Part shown: positions 35,412 through 44,900 of the stretch, piece after piece
Numbering within the stretch: the stretch's first letter is position 1
How the letters are laid out: every line of letters begins with the position of its first letter
Assembly: GCA_903923395.1 (NCBI GenBank)
Contig: CAIXXM010000166.1
Coordinates: 20,315-84,314, forward strand
Length of the DNA: 64,000 nucleotides
Direction of reading: 5' to 3'
DNA from: an uncultured Acidobacteriia bacterium
Lineage (GTDB): Bacteria; Acidobacteriota; Terriglobia; Bryobacterales; Bryobacteraceae
Position numbers and translations under genes: made by a program
Notes under the pieces: model-generated
What the model saw: only the letters and a program-made list of their open reading frames with translations
What the model was told of the DNA's origin: nothing
Databases searched by the model: none

Positions 35412-36409
35412 TTTTTCACCGCTCCCGGGGTTGTGGGTGCCGCTCCGGCAGGGGTGAAGCCAATCGTCGGCAAGCGCAGGTCGCAACCGCAGTTCTCACC
35501 TGCGTTCTTGGCGGTCTTCTGGTAGTCGATCTCGTAGTCAATCACACGTTTCAGTTCCGGCCAGCTCAAAGCCCCCGCCACGCGCCGCCCGTTGATAAAG
35601 ATGGTCGGCGTGGATTGCACTTCCAGATCCTTGCCCAGATTCACGTTCTTTGTGACTTCCTCTTCAGTCAGCTTCGAATCAAAGCACTTGGCCAGTTGCT
35701 CCACATCCAGGCCCTTCGTCTTTGCAAATTCCAGCGACTTCGCCCGCAGGTTCTCCGGGGTGATCTCCGCCTGATGCTCGAAAGCCCAATCGTGGTAATC
35801 CCAAAACGCGGACGCTTCCTGGTGGAAGATACAACGGCTCATCATGGCGGCAGCCTTTGCCCACGGATGAATCTGTTCCAGCGGGAACGTGACGAAGTAG
35901 AGACGCACGTCCTTCGGATAATCCTTCAGCAGATTGTCCCGCAGAACTTTGGCTTCTTCCTTGCAGTATTGACACTCGAAGTCACTGAACTCCACCAGCA
36001 CCACGGAAGCGCCGGGAGTACCGATCGAAGGCTGGAAGTCGGTCTTGAGCTTGTCGAGATCCGGCTTGAAGGGATTCTGCGCGGTGTCGAAGACCTGGCC
36101 GCGGATCAGCTTCTTCTGGTCCTGCGACATATAGAAGGTCTCGGTCAACTGGTTCGCGCCCTGCCGTCCGGTGACCTTCAGTTCCCAATAGCCGGGCATG
36201 GGTCCGGGAACAGGGTCCGCGATCAGAACTTCGATGGGCGGGGACCAGACGAAAAGATGCCGGAAATACGCTTCGAGCTTGACCTTGTCGAGCTTCGGGG
36301 CGAGTTTTGGGTCAAGCTTGGGTGCAGCAGCCTTGGCGACTGGTTTCCTGGGAGCCGTTTGGGCTCCCAGAAGAAAGCTGAACAGAACAATGAGACCGAG
36401 TGTCCGCAT
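35408..36409 (-). CDS. Exported DsbA-family thioredoxin-fold protein
   Basis: A 333-residue protein with an N-terminal signal peptide (residues 1-18) and a Pro/Lys/Ala linker. An N-terminal domain of about 100 residues precedes a DsbA/DsbG-like thioredoxin domain starting near residue 145: VVLVEFSDFECQYCKEEAKVL, active site C-Q-Y-C, and the cis-Pro loop VQSTPTIFINGRRVAGA near residue 280. The helical insert is present. It probably acts as a periplasmic thiol oxidase or isomerase. It is nine bases downstream of the dehydratase gene, and its stop overlaps the M28 gene start, so the peptidase may depend on it for disulfide formation (inference). Confidence 0.9.
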   Translation of the reverse strand: MRTLGLIVLFSFLLGAQTAPRKPVAKAAAPKLDPKLAPKLDKVKLEAYFRHLFVWSPPIEVLIADPVPGPMPGYWELKVTGRQGANQLTETFYMSQDQKKLIRGQVFDTAQNPFKPDLDKLKTDFQPSIGTPGASVVLVEFSDFECQYCKEEAKVLRDNLLKDYPKDVRLYFVTFPLEQIHPWAKAAAMMSRCIFHQEASAFWDYHDWAFEHQAEITPENLRAKSLEFAKTKGLDVEQLAKCFDSKLTEEEVTKNVNLGKDLEVQSTPTIFINGRRVAGALSWPELKRVIDYEIDYQKTAKNAGENCGCDLRLPTIGFTPAGAAPTTPGAVKK

Positions 36410-36418
36410 GGTGATTCC

Positions 36419-37957
36419 TTACATTACCGGGCCGATGCGCCACGGCACAAATTCCTTGTGCCCCAGTTTTTCGGCTTTGGTCTTCTCACCCGATGCCACG
36501 CGCAGGATCATGTTGAAGATCTCGCGGCCCACTTCGACCACGGTCTTGTCACCATCGGCAATCAGGCCGGCATTGATATCCATGTTGTCCGTCATACGCT
36601 TGTACATCGGGGTGTTGCTGGCAATCTTGATGACGGGAATCGTCGGGAACCCGATGGCGCTTCCCCGCCCGGTGGTGAACGTAATGATGTTGCAACCGCC
36701 AGCGGCCAGGCCGGTGAGGGAAACCGGGTCATACCCGGGGGTATTCATGAAGTTGAAGCCGGGAACTGTGATGCGTTCCGCGTAATCGACGGCATCTGTC
36801 AGCGGAGAAACCCCAGCCTTTGCCACGGCACCGAGGCTCTTTTCGAGGATGTTGGTGAGTCCCCCCTCTTTGTTGCCGGGAGACGGATTGTCATTGAAGC
36901 TGCCGCCGAACTGGCGGAGGTACTTCTTATACTTCTCCACGAAGCCCAGCAGCTTTTCGGCGACCTCACGGTTGCGGGAACGCTCCACCAGCAGGTGTTC
37001 GGCACCGAAGATTTCGGTGGTTTCCGCAAGCACCGTCGCCGCGCCGAGTTCCGCCAGCATATCGGAGGCAATACCCAGCGCCGGGTTGGCCGTGATGCCG
37101 GAGAAGGAATCCGAACCGCCGCAGTTCAGTCCGAGCGTGATTTTGGATGCAGGAACTTCCGTGCGTTTTTCGCCTGCGACCTGATCGAGAAGCTTCCGGA
37201 TTTCGCGCCGGGCGATATCTTTGGCCGCCATGGTGCCGCCGCTGCCCTGCACCGTCATACCCACCAGACGGCTCGTCCGCGGGGCATTCGGGCCCAGGTA
37301 ATGTTCAATCTGGTTCACTTCGCAGCCCAAGCCCATCACGACTGCCGCCGCGACATTGGGGTGCGCCAGAACACCGGCGAGAGTGCGCTGCAGTTGGTCG
37401 CTGTCCGGCCCGATCGACATGCCGCAGCCTTCGCCATGCGGGAAGGCCATCACGCCGTCAATACAATCCGGCAGGGTTTCTTCGAGGAAGCTTTCGGCTA
37501 TGAGGTTGGAAGTGTGCGCCGCACAGTTGCTGGCAGCCACCACCGCGATGTAGTTCCGTGTACCCACGCGCCCGTCTTCACGCTCATAGCCCATGAAAGT
37601 CGGCATGTTGGCGGGCGGCGGGGGGAACGGGACTTCAACAACCGGGTACTTGTAATCGAACTCGGTCTCTTCGTACTTCAGGTTCTGGGTGTGGATGTGC
37701 TCACCGGCATAGATCTGGCGGCTGCCCTTCCCAATCTTCTGGCCGTAGCGGTAGACCTGCTCGCCGGGGCCAATGTCACGCAGTGCAACCTTGTGGCCGG
37801 CGGGAATCGCGTTGCGGGTGATCAGCGAAACGCCGCCGACATTCAGCGGCGTGCCTTCCGGCACGGGAACGCGGGCAATCGCAACGTTGTCGTTGGGATG
37901 CAGGTGGATGGCTGAGTTTTCCGCCGTCGGCAACTTCTGAATTTCGAGTAATTCCAT
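36419..37957 (-). CDS. Altronate/galactarate dehydratase (UxaA/GarD family)
   Basis: A 512-residue sugar-acid dehydratase. The N-terminal SAF domain (about residues 1-90, ending in NVGGVSLITRNAIPAGHKVALRDI) and the large C-terminal domain, which starts near GYEREDGRVGTRNYIAVV and includes NCGGSDSFSGITANPALG, are both present. UxaA dehydrates altronate; GarD dehydrates galactarate to 5-keto-4-deoxyglucarate, which a KdgD-type enzyme like the one at 51760 would use. Which of the two it is cannot be decided from motifs. It sits three bases downstream of the HIT-like gene and nine bases before the DsbA-like gene. Confidence 0.88.
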   Translation of the reverse strand: MELLEIQKLPTAENSAIHLHPNDNVAIARVPVPEGTPLNVGGVSLITRNAIPAGHKVALRDIGPGEQVYRYGQKIGKGSRQIYAGEHIHTQNLKYEETEFDYKYPVVEVPFPPPPANMPTFMGYEREDGRVGTRNYIAVVAASNCAAHTSNLIAESFLEETLPDCIDGVMAFPHGEGCGMSIGPDSDQLQRTLAGVLAHPNVAAAVVMGLGCEVNQIEHYLGPNAPRTSRLVGMTVQGSGGTMAAKDIARREIRKLLDQVAGEKRTEVPASKITLGLNCGGSDSFSGITANPALGIASDMLAELGAATVLAETTEIFGAEHLLVERSRNREVAEKLLGFVEKYKKYLRQFGGSFNDNPSPGNKEGGLTNILEKSLGAVAKAGVSPLTDAVDYAERITVPGFNFMNTPGYDPVSLTGLAAGGCNIITFTTGRGSAIGFPTIPVIKIASNTPMYKRMTDNMDINAGLIADGDKTVVEVGREIFNMILRVASGEKTKAEKLGHKEFVPWRIGPVM

Positions 37958-37960
37958 GCC

Positions 37961-38527
37961 TTACCTCATGAGGACTGTTTCTGTAATGTTTTCGCCCGTA
38001 TGGACATGCAGGCGGTTGCCGAGGGGGTGAATCCAGATCCCGGTACCGTCCGGCGGCACAGGGATTTGGGCGGGGGAATCGACGGTCACCCCGCCCGAAT
38101 ATTCAATGTCTTCCAGCATTTTGCCGACGTGGACGTGGCCATGGCACTGGGTGCGGGACACATCACCGTTCATGGCAGCACCCCAATCGTTACCCCAGAG
38201 CGACTTGCCCTTTTCGATGGCGGCGGTCCAGAGCGCGGTGCGGTCTTCAAGAGGCATAGCCGCCAGCGGATGTCCGGCAGAATAGTGCTTGCGGGGCAGA
38301 ATCAGCCAGCGGTTGGGTTTGCGGGGATTAATGTCCTTGACCATGACGACCGGCAGGTCAGCCGGGGATTTCTCCACTTCAGCGCAGAGACTGCATTCGC
38401 GCGAAGCCATTGTTTCGGGCTTCGCCAAATCACAGGTGCAGCCCCGGACGTCAGCTTCCAGTTCCGGGAAGCCCGGCAGAAGCAGAAGAGAAAAAACAAT
38501 GGCGGAAAGGATGCGGAAATTCACCAA
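37961..38527 (-). CDS. Secreted HIT-superfamily (Cdh-like) protein
   Basis: A 188-residue exported protein with a signal peptide ending near residue 25. VVMVKDINPRKPNRWLILPRKH and SRTQCHGHVHVGKM resemble the VVLKDIN and SRTQ-HxHxH pattern of CDP-diacylglycerol pyrophosphatase and other HIT-fold enzymes, with the histidine triad in the second motif. A Cys-rich stretch (GCTCDL and ECSLCAEVE) follows the signal peptide and could bind metal. A hydrolase or nucleotidyl transferase acting outside the cytoplasm is likely. It lies three bases upstream of the dehydratase gene on the minus strand. Confidence 0.65.
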   Translation of the reverse strand: MVNFRILSAIVFSLLLLPGFPELEADVRGCTCDLAKPETMASRECSLCAEVEKSPADLPVVMVKDINPRKPNRWLILPRKHYSAGHPLAAMPLEDRTALWTAAIEKGKSLWGNDWGAAMNGDVSRTQCHGHVHVGKMLEDIEYSGGVTVDSPAQIPVPPDGTGIWIHPLGNRLHVHTGENITETVLMR

Positions 38528-38557
38528 TCGTCATTGTAATGCGGGCAAGGTTACCGC

Positions 38558-38773
38558 TTACTGGTTGTCCTGATACTCCTCATGCCAGGCCATTTGGATT
38601 GCTTCCAGTAACCCCTCATTCGATTTCGATGGATTCCCCGTGAAACCGTCGAGTTCGGTGACCCACCGGTGCAAGTCAGTGAACCGGACAGTCAACGGGT
38701 CCGTTTCGGGGTGCTCCTCATAGAGAGCAATGGCAATGTCTTCTGTGTTATCCCAATCCATGGAGTGCGGCAT
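38558..38773 (-). CDS. iscX: IscX-like Fe-S assembly protein
   Basis: A 71-residue small acidic protein. The core IAIALYEEHPETDPLTVRFTDLHRWVTEL, with SNEGLLEAIQMAW near the end, closely matches IscX (YfhJ), which binds iron and IscS and regulates Fe-S cluster assembly. The two hallmark blocks (DP-TVRFTDMHxW and SNEKILEAI) are both present. ATG at 38773 shares one base with the stop of the PEP-CTERM frame upstream; ATG at 38761 is an alternative. In most bacteria iscX ends the isc operon, but no isc genes are nearby, so this is an isolated copy within an unrelated minus-strand run. Confidence 0.85.
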   Translation of the reverse strand: MPHSMDWDNTEDIAIALYEEHPETDPLTVRFTDLHRWVTELDGFTGNPSKSNEGLLEAIQMAWHEEYQDNQ

Positions 38774-39542
38774 CAGCACCCAGTATCTCTCCGAAGGGCG
38801 TATATCTTGCGAAGCAGACAAAAAATTCCTGCCCCGGCCAGCAAGGCCATGGTGGATGGCTCCGGTGTAGAATTGGTGGAATCAAGGCCAGGGTCAAACA
38901 GGTAGGCTTCTACGGTGCCGTTCAAGTAACCTTCGCCGACGATTTGCCCTGCCCGGTTGATCGCATTCGCCTCGCTATCAAGCCCGCCGAGAGTTCCCAA
39001 GTCCTGCATCTGGCCACCCGAGTAGAGAAAAGCATGAGCGAGAGAATCCCGACCGTCAACGGCGATGTAAGATACTCCGACAACTTCGCCGGCATCATTG
39101 AGCCCAAGACCCTCACTGACGAAATCGCCATTTCGCCGACGATCTGACCGGACGCGTGAATTGCTGATCCCGAACTGGCATATGCGCTACCGCCGGAATC
39201 GACATAGTGCATCTCTCCCCCTGACCAAAACACCGCCTGTACCCAGCCGGCGCCGACTATCCAGTTCGAGCGAACTGTTCCCACAACGGTACCGGCATCG
39301 TTGATACCGGCGACGTTAATAGTTCCGTCCGAAGGCGATGACAACACAGTAAGACTTTCCTGCTGATAGATGGCCGCCTCGTAGCGGGTGCCATCATTGG
39401 GCGCATAGTATCCGGTCACCTGGCCCGAACTATTCAGCCCTACCGGGCTGAATCCGTCCGGGAGCGCCACAATGGTGGATGCCACGGCAGGAATTGCGAA
39501 GGAACAGATGACCAATAGGTAACTAAGGGATTTAACTTTCAA
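38773..39542 (-). pseudogene. HAF-repeat PEP-CTERM protein broken by a frameshift
   Basis: The 5' part (from TTG at 39542 after a TGAGG site) encodes a signal peptide and HAF-type repeats (ALPDGFSPVGLNSSGQVTGYY, AGINDAGTVVG, IHASGQIVG). Near 39129-39134 the homology moves to another frame: GLGLNDAGEVVGVSYIA, FLYSGGQMQDLGTLGG, and finally STPEPSTMALLAGAGIFCLLRK, a complete PEP-CTERM sorting signal. A one-base loss next to an AAA run explains the jump. The first frame would otherwise run to 38922. The gene resembles its upstream neighbour and is probably a decayed duplicate, unless the base is a sequencing error. Confidence 0.8.
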
Positions 39543-39552
39543 AACTGACGCC

Positions 39553-40605
39553 TCAAATAAGAGCTTTTCTTGTAAGCAGAAACAGGAGAATGCCGCAACA
39601 CATGGCCCAGGTGGATGGTTCTGGCGTTGCTGAATCGCTGCCCGGGTCAAACAGGAAATATGACGGACCGGAACTGCCACCGTAGTAACCCTCGCCGATG
39701 ATCTGACCGGAATCATTGATGCCAACAGCATTGGTCACAATCCAGCCCGAGTTGGCCGGAAGCAGCGAGTTCAAGTCGTACATTATGCCGCCGTAGTACA
39801 CGAATGCCACGTCAGCCTCCCCCGTGTTCGTGGTTCCTACGATCTGTCCCATGCGGTTGACGGCGTAGGCCGCGCTGCTGTTGCCTCCCAACGTGCCGAG
39901 ATCCGTCATCACACCATTTGAGTAAGAGAAAGCGTGTTCGTAGTAGGGGTCGCCACCGGTATCCGAGACACCTACAACCTGCCCGGCATCATTGATCGCG
40001 TACCCTGTGCTCGATTGTCCGCCGAGCGTCCCTAAGTCAGTAAGTGAACCTGATGAATAGAGGAAAGCCGGACCGGCGAAGCCGCTCGCCAGTGCGCTGC
40101 TCCCGGTGATTTGACCCGAACTATTAATTCCGTGCGCCTGGATATAGCCTTCGGAATCGATATCAGTTCCAGTGCCACCGGAATAAAGGAATGCATGGAA
40201 GTAGGGGTCGCCGGGAACTAAGTGAGATCCGGTAATTTGGCCTGATGCATTGATGGCAGTGGCGAATGCCAATCCAGTCACAGAGTCCAGTATGGTGATC
40301 TGTCCGCCACTCCAACTCGCAGCATAGAAACCTGTGGAATCCGTCACTTCTCCAACCACCGTGCCTGCATCATTGATTGCCACGGCCTCTGCCGGGCCGC
40401 CGAGTGACGGCAGCGCTGTTAGGCTACCCTGCTGGTAGATATATGCTTGCCCATCGCTGCCAGCACCTGCGATCTGCCCCGAACCATTTATCGCCGTCGC
40501 ATAGAAACCGGCTGGAAGGGCAACAATAGTGGAGCCAAGGCTAACCCGCTCCATTACCAACCCAAGACCAATTAAGAGCACTGTCCGAACAAAAGCACTT
40601 CCCAT
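39553..40605 (-). CDS. HAF-repeat PEP-CTERM exported protein
   Basis: A 350-residue exported protein with a signal peptide (residues 1-24) and repeated HAF units of the type (A)INxxGQIxGxx...AFLYSxGxxTDLGTLGG, seen at least six times. It ends with ATPEPSTWAMCCGILLFLLTRK, the PEP-CTERM signal for exosortase-dependent sorting and attachment to exopolysaccharide. Its role is unknown; such repeats form beta-propeller-like folds. No exosortase is in the window. The next gene downstream, 10 bases away, is a frameshifted relative. Confidence 0.85.
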   Translation of the reverse strand: MGSAFVRTVLLIGLGLVMERVSLGSTIVALPAGFYATAINGSGQIAGAGSDGQAYIYQQGSLTALPSLGGPAEAVAINDAGTVVGEVTDSTGFYAASWSGGQITILDSVTGLAFATAINASGQITGSHLVPGDPYFHAFLYSGGTGTDIDSEGYIQAHGINSSGQITGSSALASGFAGPAFLYSSGSLTDLGTLGGQSSTGYAINDAGQVVGVSDTGGDPYYEHAFSYSNGVMTDLGTLGGNSSAAYAVNRMGQIVGTTNTGEADVAFVYYGGIMYDLNSLLPANSGWIVTNAVGINDSGQIIGEGYYGGSSGPSYFLFDPGSDSATPEPSTWAMCCGILLFLLTRKALI

Positions 40606-40722
40606 CTTTCCTCCAAACCTGTGTGGTCTCTTCTCTCCGCCACACTCACACCGGAAGACGAAAATCGGCAGGAACTTTGATCAACTCCCGAAATTTTCCC
40701 CGCGCGATACTCTGAGGTGAAT

Positions 40723-41925
40723 ATGCGCCTGCTGCTTTCCTCCCTCCTTGCCCTTTCTCTGGCCTCCGAGCAGACGAAGAAGCCGGTGACCGATGCCATG
40801 GTGAATGAGATCACCAAATCGGCCATCCTGATCGACACACACAACGACGTCACCAGCCTCACGGTGGACGGCATGGACATCGGCAAGCCCTCTACCACCT
40901 CGCACACCGACGTGCCGCGCCTCAAACAGGGCGGCGTCGGTGCCGTCTTCTTCGCGGCTTACGTTTCCGCCATCTATGCGAAGGACAACTCCTCAGCCCA
41001 CCGCGCACTCGATATGATCGACACCGTCCGCAAAGACATCGTCGCGGGACACCCGAATGACTTTGTCTTCGCCGGCACCGCACAGGAGATTGAAGAAGCC
41101 CACAAGAAAGGCAAAATCGCCGCACTCATCGGCATCGAAGGTGGCCATGCGATTGAAGACAGCCCCCGTCTGATTCGCGATTTCTATGCGCTCGGCGTGC
41201 GTTACATGACCCTGACCCACACCAATACCAACAGCTGGGCAGACTCCTCCGGCGACATCAATGACGCCAACGTCAAGCACCACAACGGACTCACTGACCT
41301 GGGCCGCCAGATTGTGCTCGAAATGAACCGGGTCGGCATGATGGTGGATATTTCCCACGTGGCCGACAAGACTTTCTGGGATGCTCTGGCGGTCAGCAAA
41401 GCCCCTCTCATCGCCTCGCACTCCTCCTGCCGCGCGCTGGCGAATGTTCCCCGCGATATGACGGACGACATGATCGTGGCGCTTGCAAAGAAAGGCGGCG
41501 TGATCCAGATCAATTTCAACTGCGGATTTCTCTCACAGGCCAGTGCGGATGCGGCATCCAAAGGTCCCAGCTTCGCCGCCCTGCTGGATATGGAGGCCAA
41601 GTATAAGAACGACCCTGTGAAGCTCAAGGAAGAGACCGAAAAGATGCGCGCCGAGATCGCGAAACACGTTGTGCGAGCCACGTTGGCGGATGTCGTCGCG
41701 CACATCGACCATGTGGTGAAGCTAGCCGGGATTGACGCGGTCGGCATTGGTAGTGACTTCGACGGCATCACCTGCACTCCAACCGGACTGGATGATGTTT
41801 CGAAATTCCCCAACCTCACGCGCGCATTGCTTGAAAAGGGTTATACTGCGGCCCAGATCAAAAAGATTTACGGTGGCAATACGCTGCGGCTGATGCGCGC
41901 GGTGGAAAAAGTCCGCGGCCAGTAA
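40723..41925 (+). CDS. Membrane dipeptidase (renal dipeptidase family, M19)
   Basis: A 400-residue zinc dipeptidase with an N-terminal signal-like segment (residues 1-16). The M19 metal and active-site motifs are in order: IDTHNDV, LIGIEGGH with the bridging Glu, THTNTNSWADSSGD, VDISHVADKTF, ASHSSCR and GIGSDFDGI. It hydrolyses dipeptides, including some with D-residues. The ATG at 40723 is favoured by a GAGG site five bases upstream; the GTG at 40717 overlaps that site. It ends 27 bases before the tricorn gene and is the first member of a seven-gene plus-strand run. Confidence 0.93.
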   Translation: MRLLLSSLLALSLASEQTKKPVTDAMVNEITKSAILIDTHNDVTSLTVDGMDIGKPSTTSHTDVPRLKQGGVGAVFFAAYVSAIYAKDNSSAHRALDMIDTVRKDIVAGHPNDFVFAGTAQEIEEAHKKGKIAALIGIEGGHAIEDSPRLIRDFYALGVRYMTLTHTNTNSWADSSGDINDANVKHHNGLTDLGRQIVLEMNRVGMMVDISHVADKTFWDALAVSKAPLIASHSSCRALANVPRDMTDDMIVALAKKGGVIQINFNCGFLSQASADAASKGPSFAALLDMEAKYKNDPVKLKEETEKMRAEIAKHVVRATLADVVAHIDHVVKLAGIDAVGIGSDFDGITCTPTGLDDVSKFPNLTRALLEKGYTAAQIKKIYGGNTLRLMRAVEKVRGQ

Positions 41926-41952
41926 TCGCGGCATCAAAAGGACCTGAATTCT

Positions 41953-44900
41953 ATGCTCGGAAAATTTCTTGCTTTGACTTGTCTGGCGGGAGCCGCGCTC
42001 CACGCCGCAGAACCCAGCCTCACGCGCATGCTGCGGATGCCCACGGTTTCCGCCACACAGATCGCTTTCGTTTACGCGGGCAATATCTGGACGGTGGAAC
42101 GTACAGGCGGCGCTGCCCGGCGCATCACCTCCTTCGCCGCGGCTGCATCGAACCCGCACTTCTCGCCGGATGGCAAGCTGATCGCCTTCACCGGGGATTA
42201 CGCAGGGAACGCGGATGTGTATGTCGTCCCGGCCGAAGGTGGCGAACCCAAGCGTTTGACCTGGCATCCCGGCGCGGATACGGCGCAGGGCTGGACTCCC
42301 GATGGCAAGCGCGTCCTTTTCACCTCTGCCCGGGCAACATCTGCCCCCAGCGCAGCCCCGAAGTTCTGGACCGTCCCGGTGGAGGGCGGCGTGGAAGAGC
42401 CCATGTCCATTCCGCGCGGCTACCAGGGCAAGATTTCCCCCAACGGCAGCCACATCGCCTACCGCATGAACAACAGCTGGGACGAAGAACGCCGCAATTA
42501 CCGGGGCGGCCAGAACCGGCCCATCTGGATTGTGGACCTCAAGACCTTTGACCTCGTTTCCCCGCCCTGGAAAGATTCCAAAGACATGGACCCGGCCTGG
42601 GTCGGCGACACCGTGTACTTCATCTCAGACCGCGATGGCGTGGCGAATGTCTGGTCCTTTGACACCAAGGCGAAGAAGCTGACACAGGTGACCAAGTTCA
42701 CTGATTTTGACGTGAAGTCGCTCGACTCTGCCGCAGGCGCGGTGGTCTTTGAACAGGCCGGTTACATACATGAGCTGGATGCGAAAACCGGCAAGGAACA
42801 TGTAGTCAAGATTTCCGCCAAGGGCGATTTCCCGTGGATGATGCCCCGCTGGGAAGATGTTACCTCCCGTATCTCCAGCTTGGTGCTTTCCCCTACAGGC
42901 AAACGCGTCGCCGTGGAAGCCCGCGGCGAAATCTTCACCATCCCCGCGGAAAAGGGCGATGTACGCAACCTCACCAACTCCAGCGGCTCTGCCGAGCGCG
43001 ACCCGGCTTGGTCGCCCGATGGCAAGTATCTCTCTTACTTCAGCGACAAGAGCGGCGAATACAAAGTTGTGATTGAAGCGCAGGATGGCCTGACAGCGCC
43101 GCGCGAAATTGCACTGCCGAAACCGACGCATTACTACACGCCCAGCTGGTCACCGGATTCCAAGAAGCTGCTCTATACGGATACGAACTTGAATGTCTGG
43201 GTCCTGGATATCGCCAGCGGACAGGCGAAGGTTCTCGGCAATGATCCCTGGATGGTACCCACGCGGACCGTCAATCCTGTATGGAGTCCGGATTCGAAGT
43301 ATGTAGCGTACGCAAGTCATCTGAAGTCGCTCTATCATGCGATCTTCGTGGCGAATGTAGAGACCGGAGAGTCCAAGCAAGTGACTGATGGTCTCGCGGA
43401 TGCCGTCTGGCCTGCCTGGGATGCGAGTGGCAAGTATCTTTGGTTCCTTGCCTCCACTGATTTTGGCTTGAAATCGCAGTGGCTGGATATGACTTCGTAT
43501 GACCACGAGGAAACGTTCGGGTTGTATCTTGCCGTGCTGAAGAAAGGTGAGCCAAGTCCGCTGCTGCCGGAAAGCGATGAAGATACGGGCGTGGGTACAG
43601 CAGCTCCGGCGGAGGGTGGTCCGCGCGCGGGCCGTGGCGCTACTGCCGCCGCTGCAGCGCCAGTAAGTGTGCAGATTGATTTCGATGGTCTGCAGCAGCG
43701 CATTATCGCCGTGGCTGGAATTCCGGAGCGTCCTTACACGCAACTGCGTGCCGGTGCGGCCGGTCACGTCTATTTCCTGGAACCGGAGCCCCGCGGCGCC
43801 GGCGGAGCAACATTGCAACGGTATCGTCTGAGTGACCGCAAAGCAGCACCCTTCGCCACCGGCGTTTCTTTCTTCGCCTTAAGTGCGGATGGACACAAGC
43901 TGGTCTACCGTGCCGCGGGCGGAGGAGCAGGTGGCGGACGCCGCGGTGCCGCAGCAGCAGGCGAGGAAGCCCCCGCATCCATTTATCTGGTCGACGCTGA
44001 CAAACTCGCCCCGCAACCGGGTGCCGGACGCCTCAACGCCTCACTCCGGATGTATCTTGATCCGAAAGAGGAATTCAAACAGATCTTCTATGAGGGCTGG
44101 CGCAACCAGCGCGACTATCTCTATGTTCCGAACATGCATGGAACCGACTGGCCGCGTATGAAGGAACTCTATGGGCAGATGCTGCCGCACGTGATGCACC
44201 GGGCGGACCTCAACTATCTTCTCGACACCATGGGCGCCGAGATTGCCATCGGTCACTCTTACGTCCGCGGCGGGGATTTGCCGCAGGTTACTCCTTCGCG
44301 CGGCGGGCTGTTAGGGGCTGACTTCGCTATTGACGGTGGCCGCTACAAGATCACCCGGATCTATGACAATGAGAGCTGGAATCCTGACTTGCGTGCGCCG
44401 CTCGCGGCCCCGGGCGTCAACGTTGCCACAGGCGACTATGTCCTCGCCATCAATGGCCAGGAACTGCGGACTCCCGATAACATCTATCGGCTGCTGGATG
44501 GTACGGCGGGCCGCCAAACGGTACTTACGGTGAACAACCGGCCCGTGATGGACGGCGCCCGGCAGATTACAGTGGTGCCCGTCCCCACGGAACAAACGCT
44601 GCGCACCCGTGCCTGGGTGGAAGAGAACCGCCGCCTGGTGGATAAGTTATCCGGCGGCAAGCTGGCTTATGTTTATATCCCGAACACGGGCCAGCCCGGT
44701 TACAGCAGCTTCAACCGTTATTACTTCGCCCAGCAGGATAAACAGGGTGCAGTGATCGATGAGCGCTTCAATGGCGGCGGCTCGGCGGCGGATTACATCA
44801 TTGACGTCCTGCAGCGGCAGTTTGACGGCTACTTCAACAACGTCGCCGGTGACCGCATGCCGTTCACCAGCCCTTCAGCCGGCATCTGGGGACCGAAGGT

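Noticed and set aside
35615..37915. 766-codon plus-strand open frame
   Set aside because: It is antisense to the DsbA-like and UxaA/GarD genes, both of which have clear family motifs. The frame has an artificial His/Arg-rich composition.
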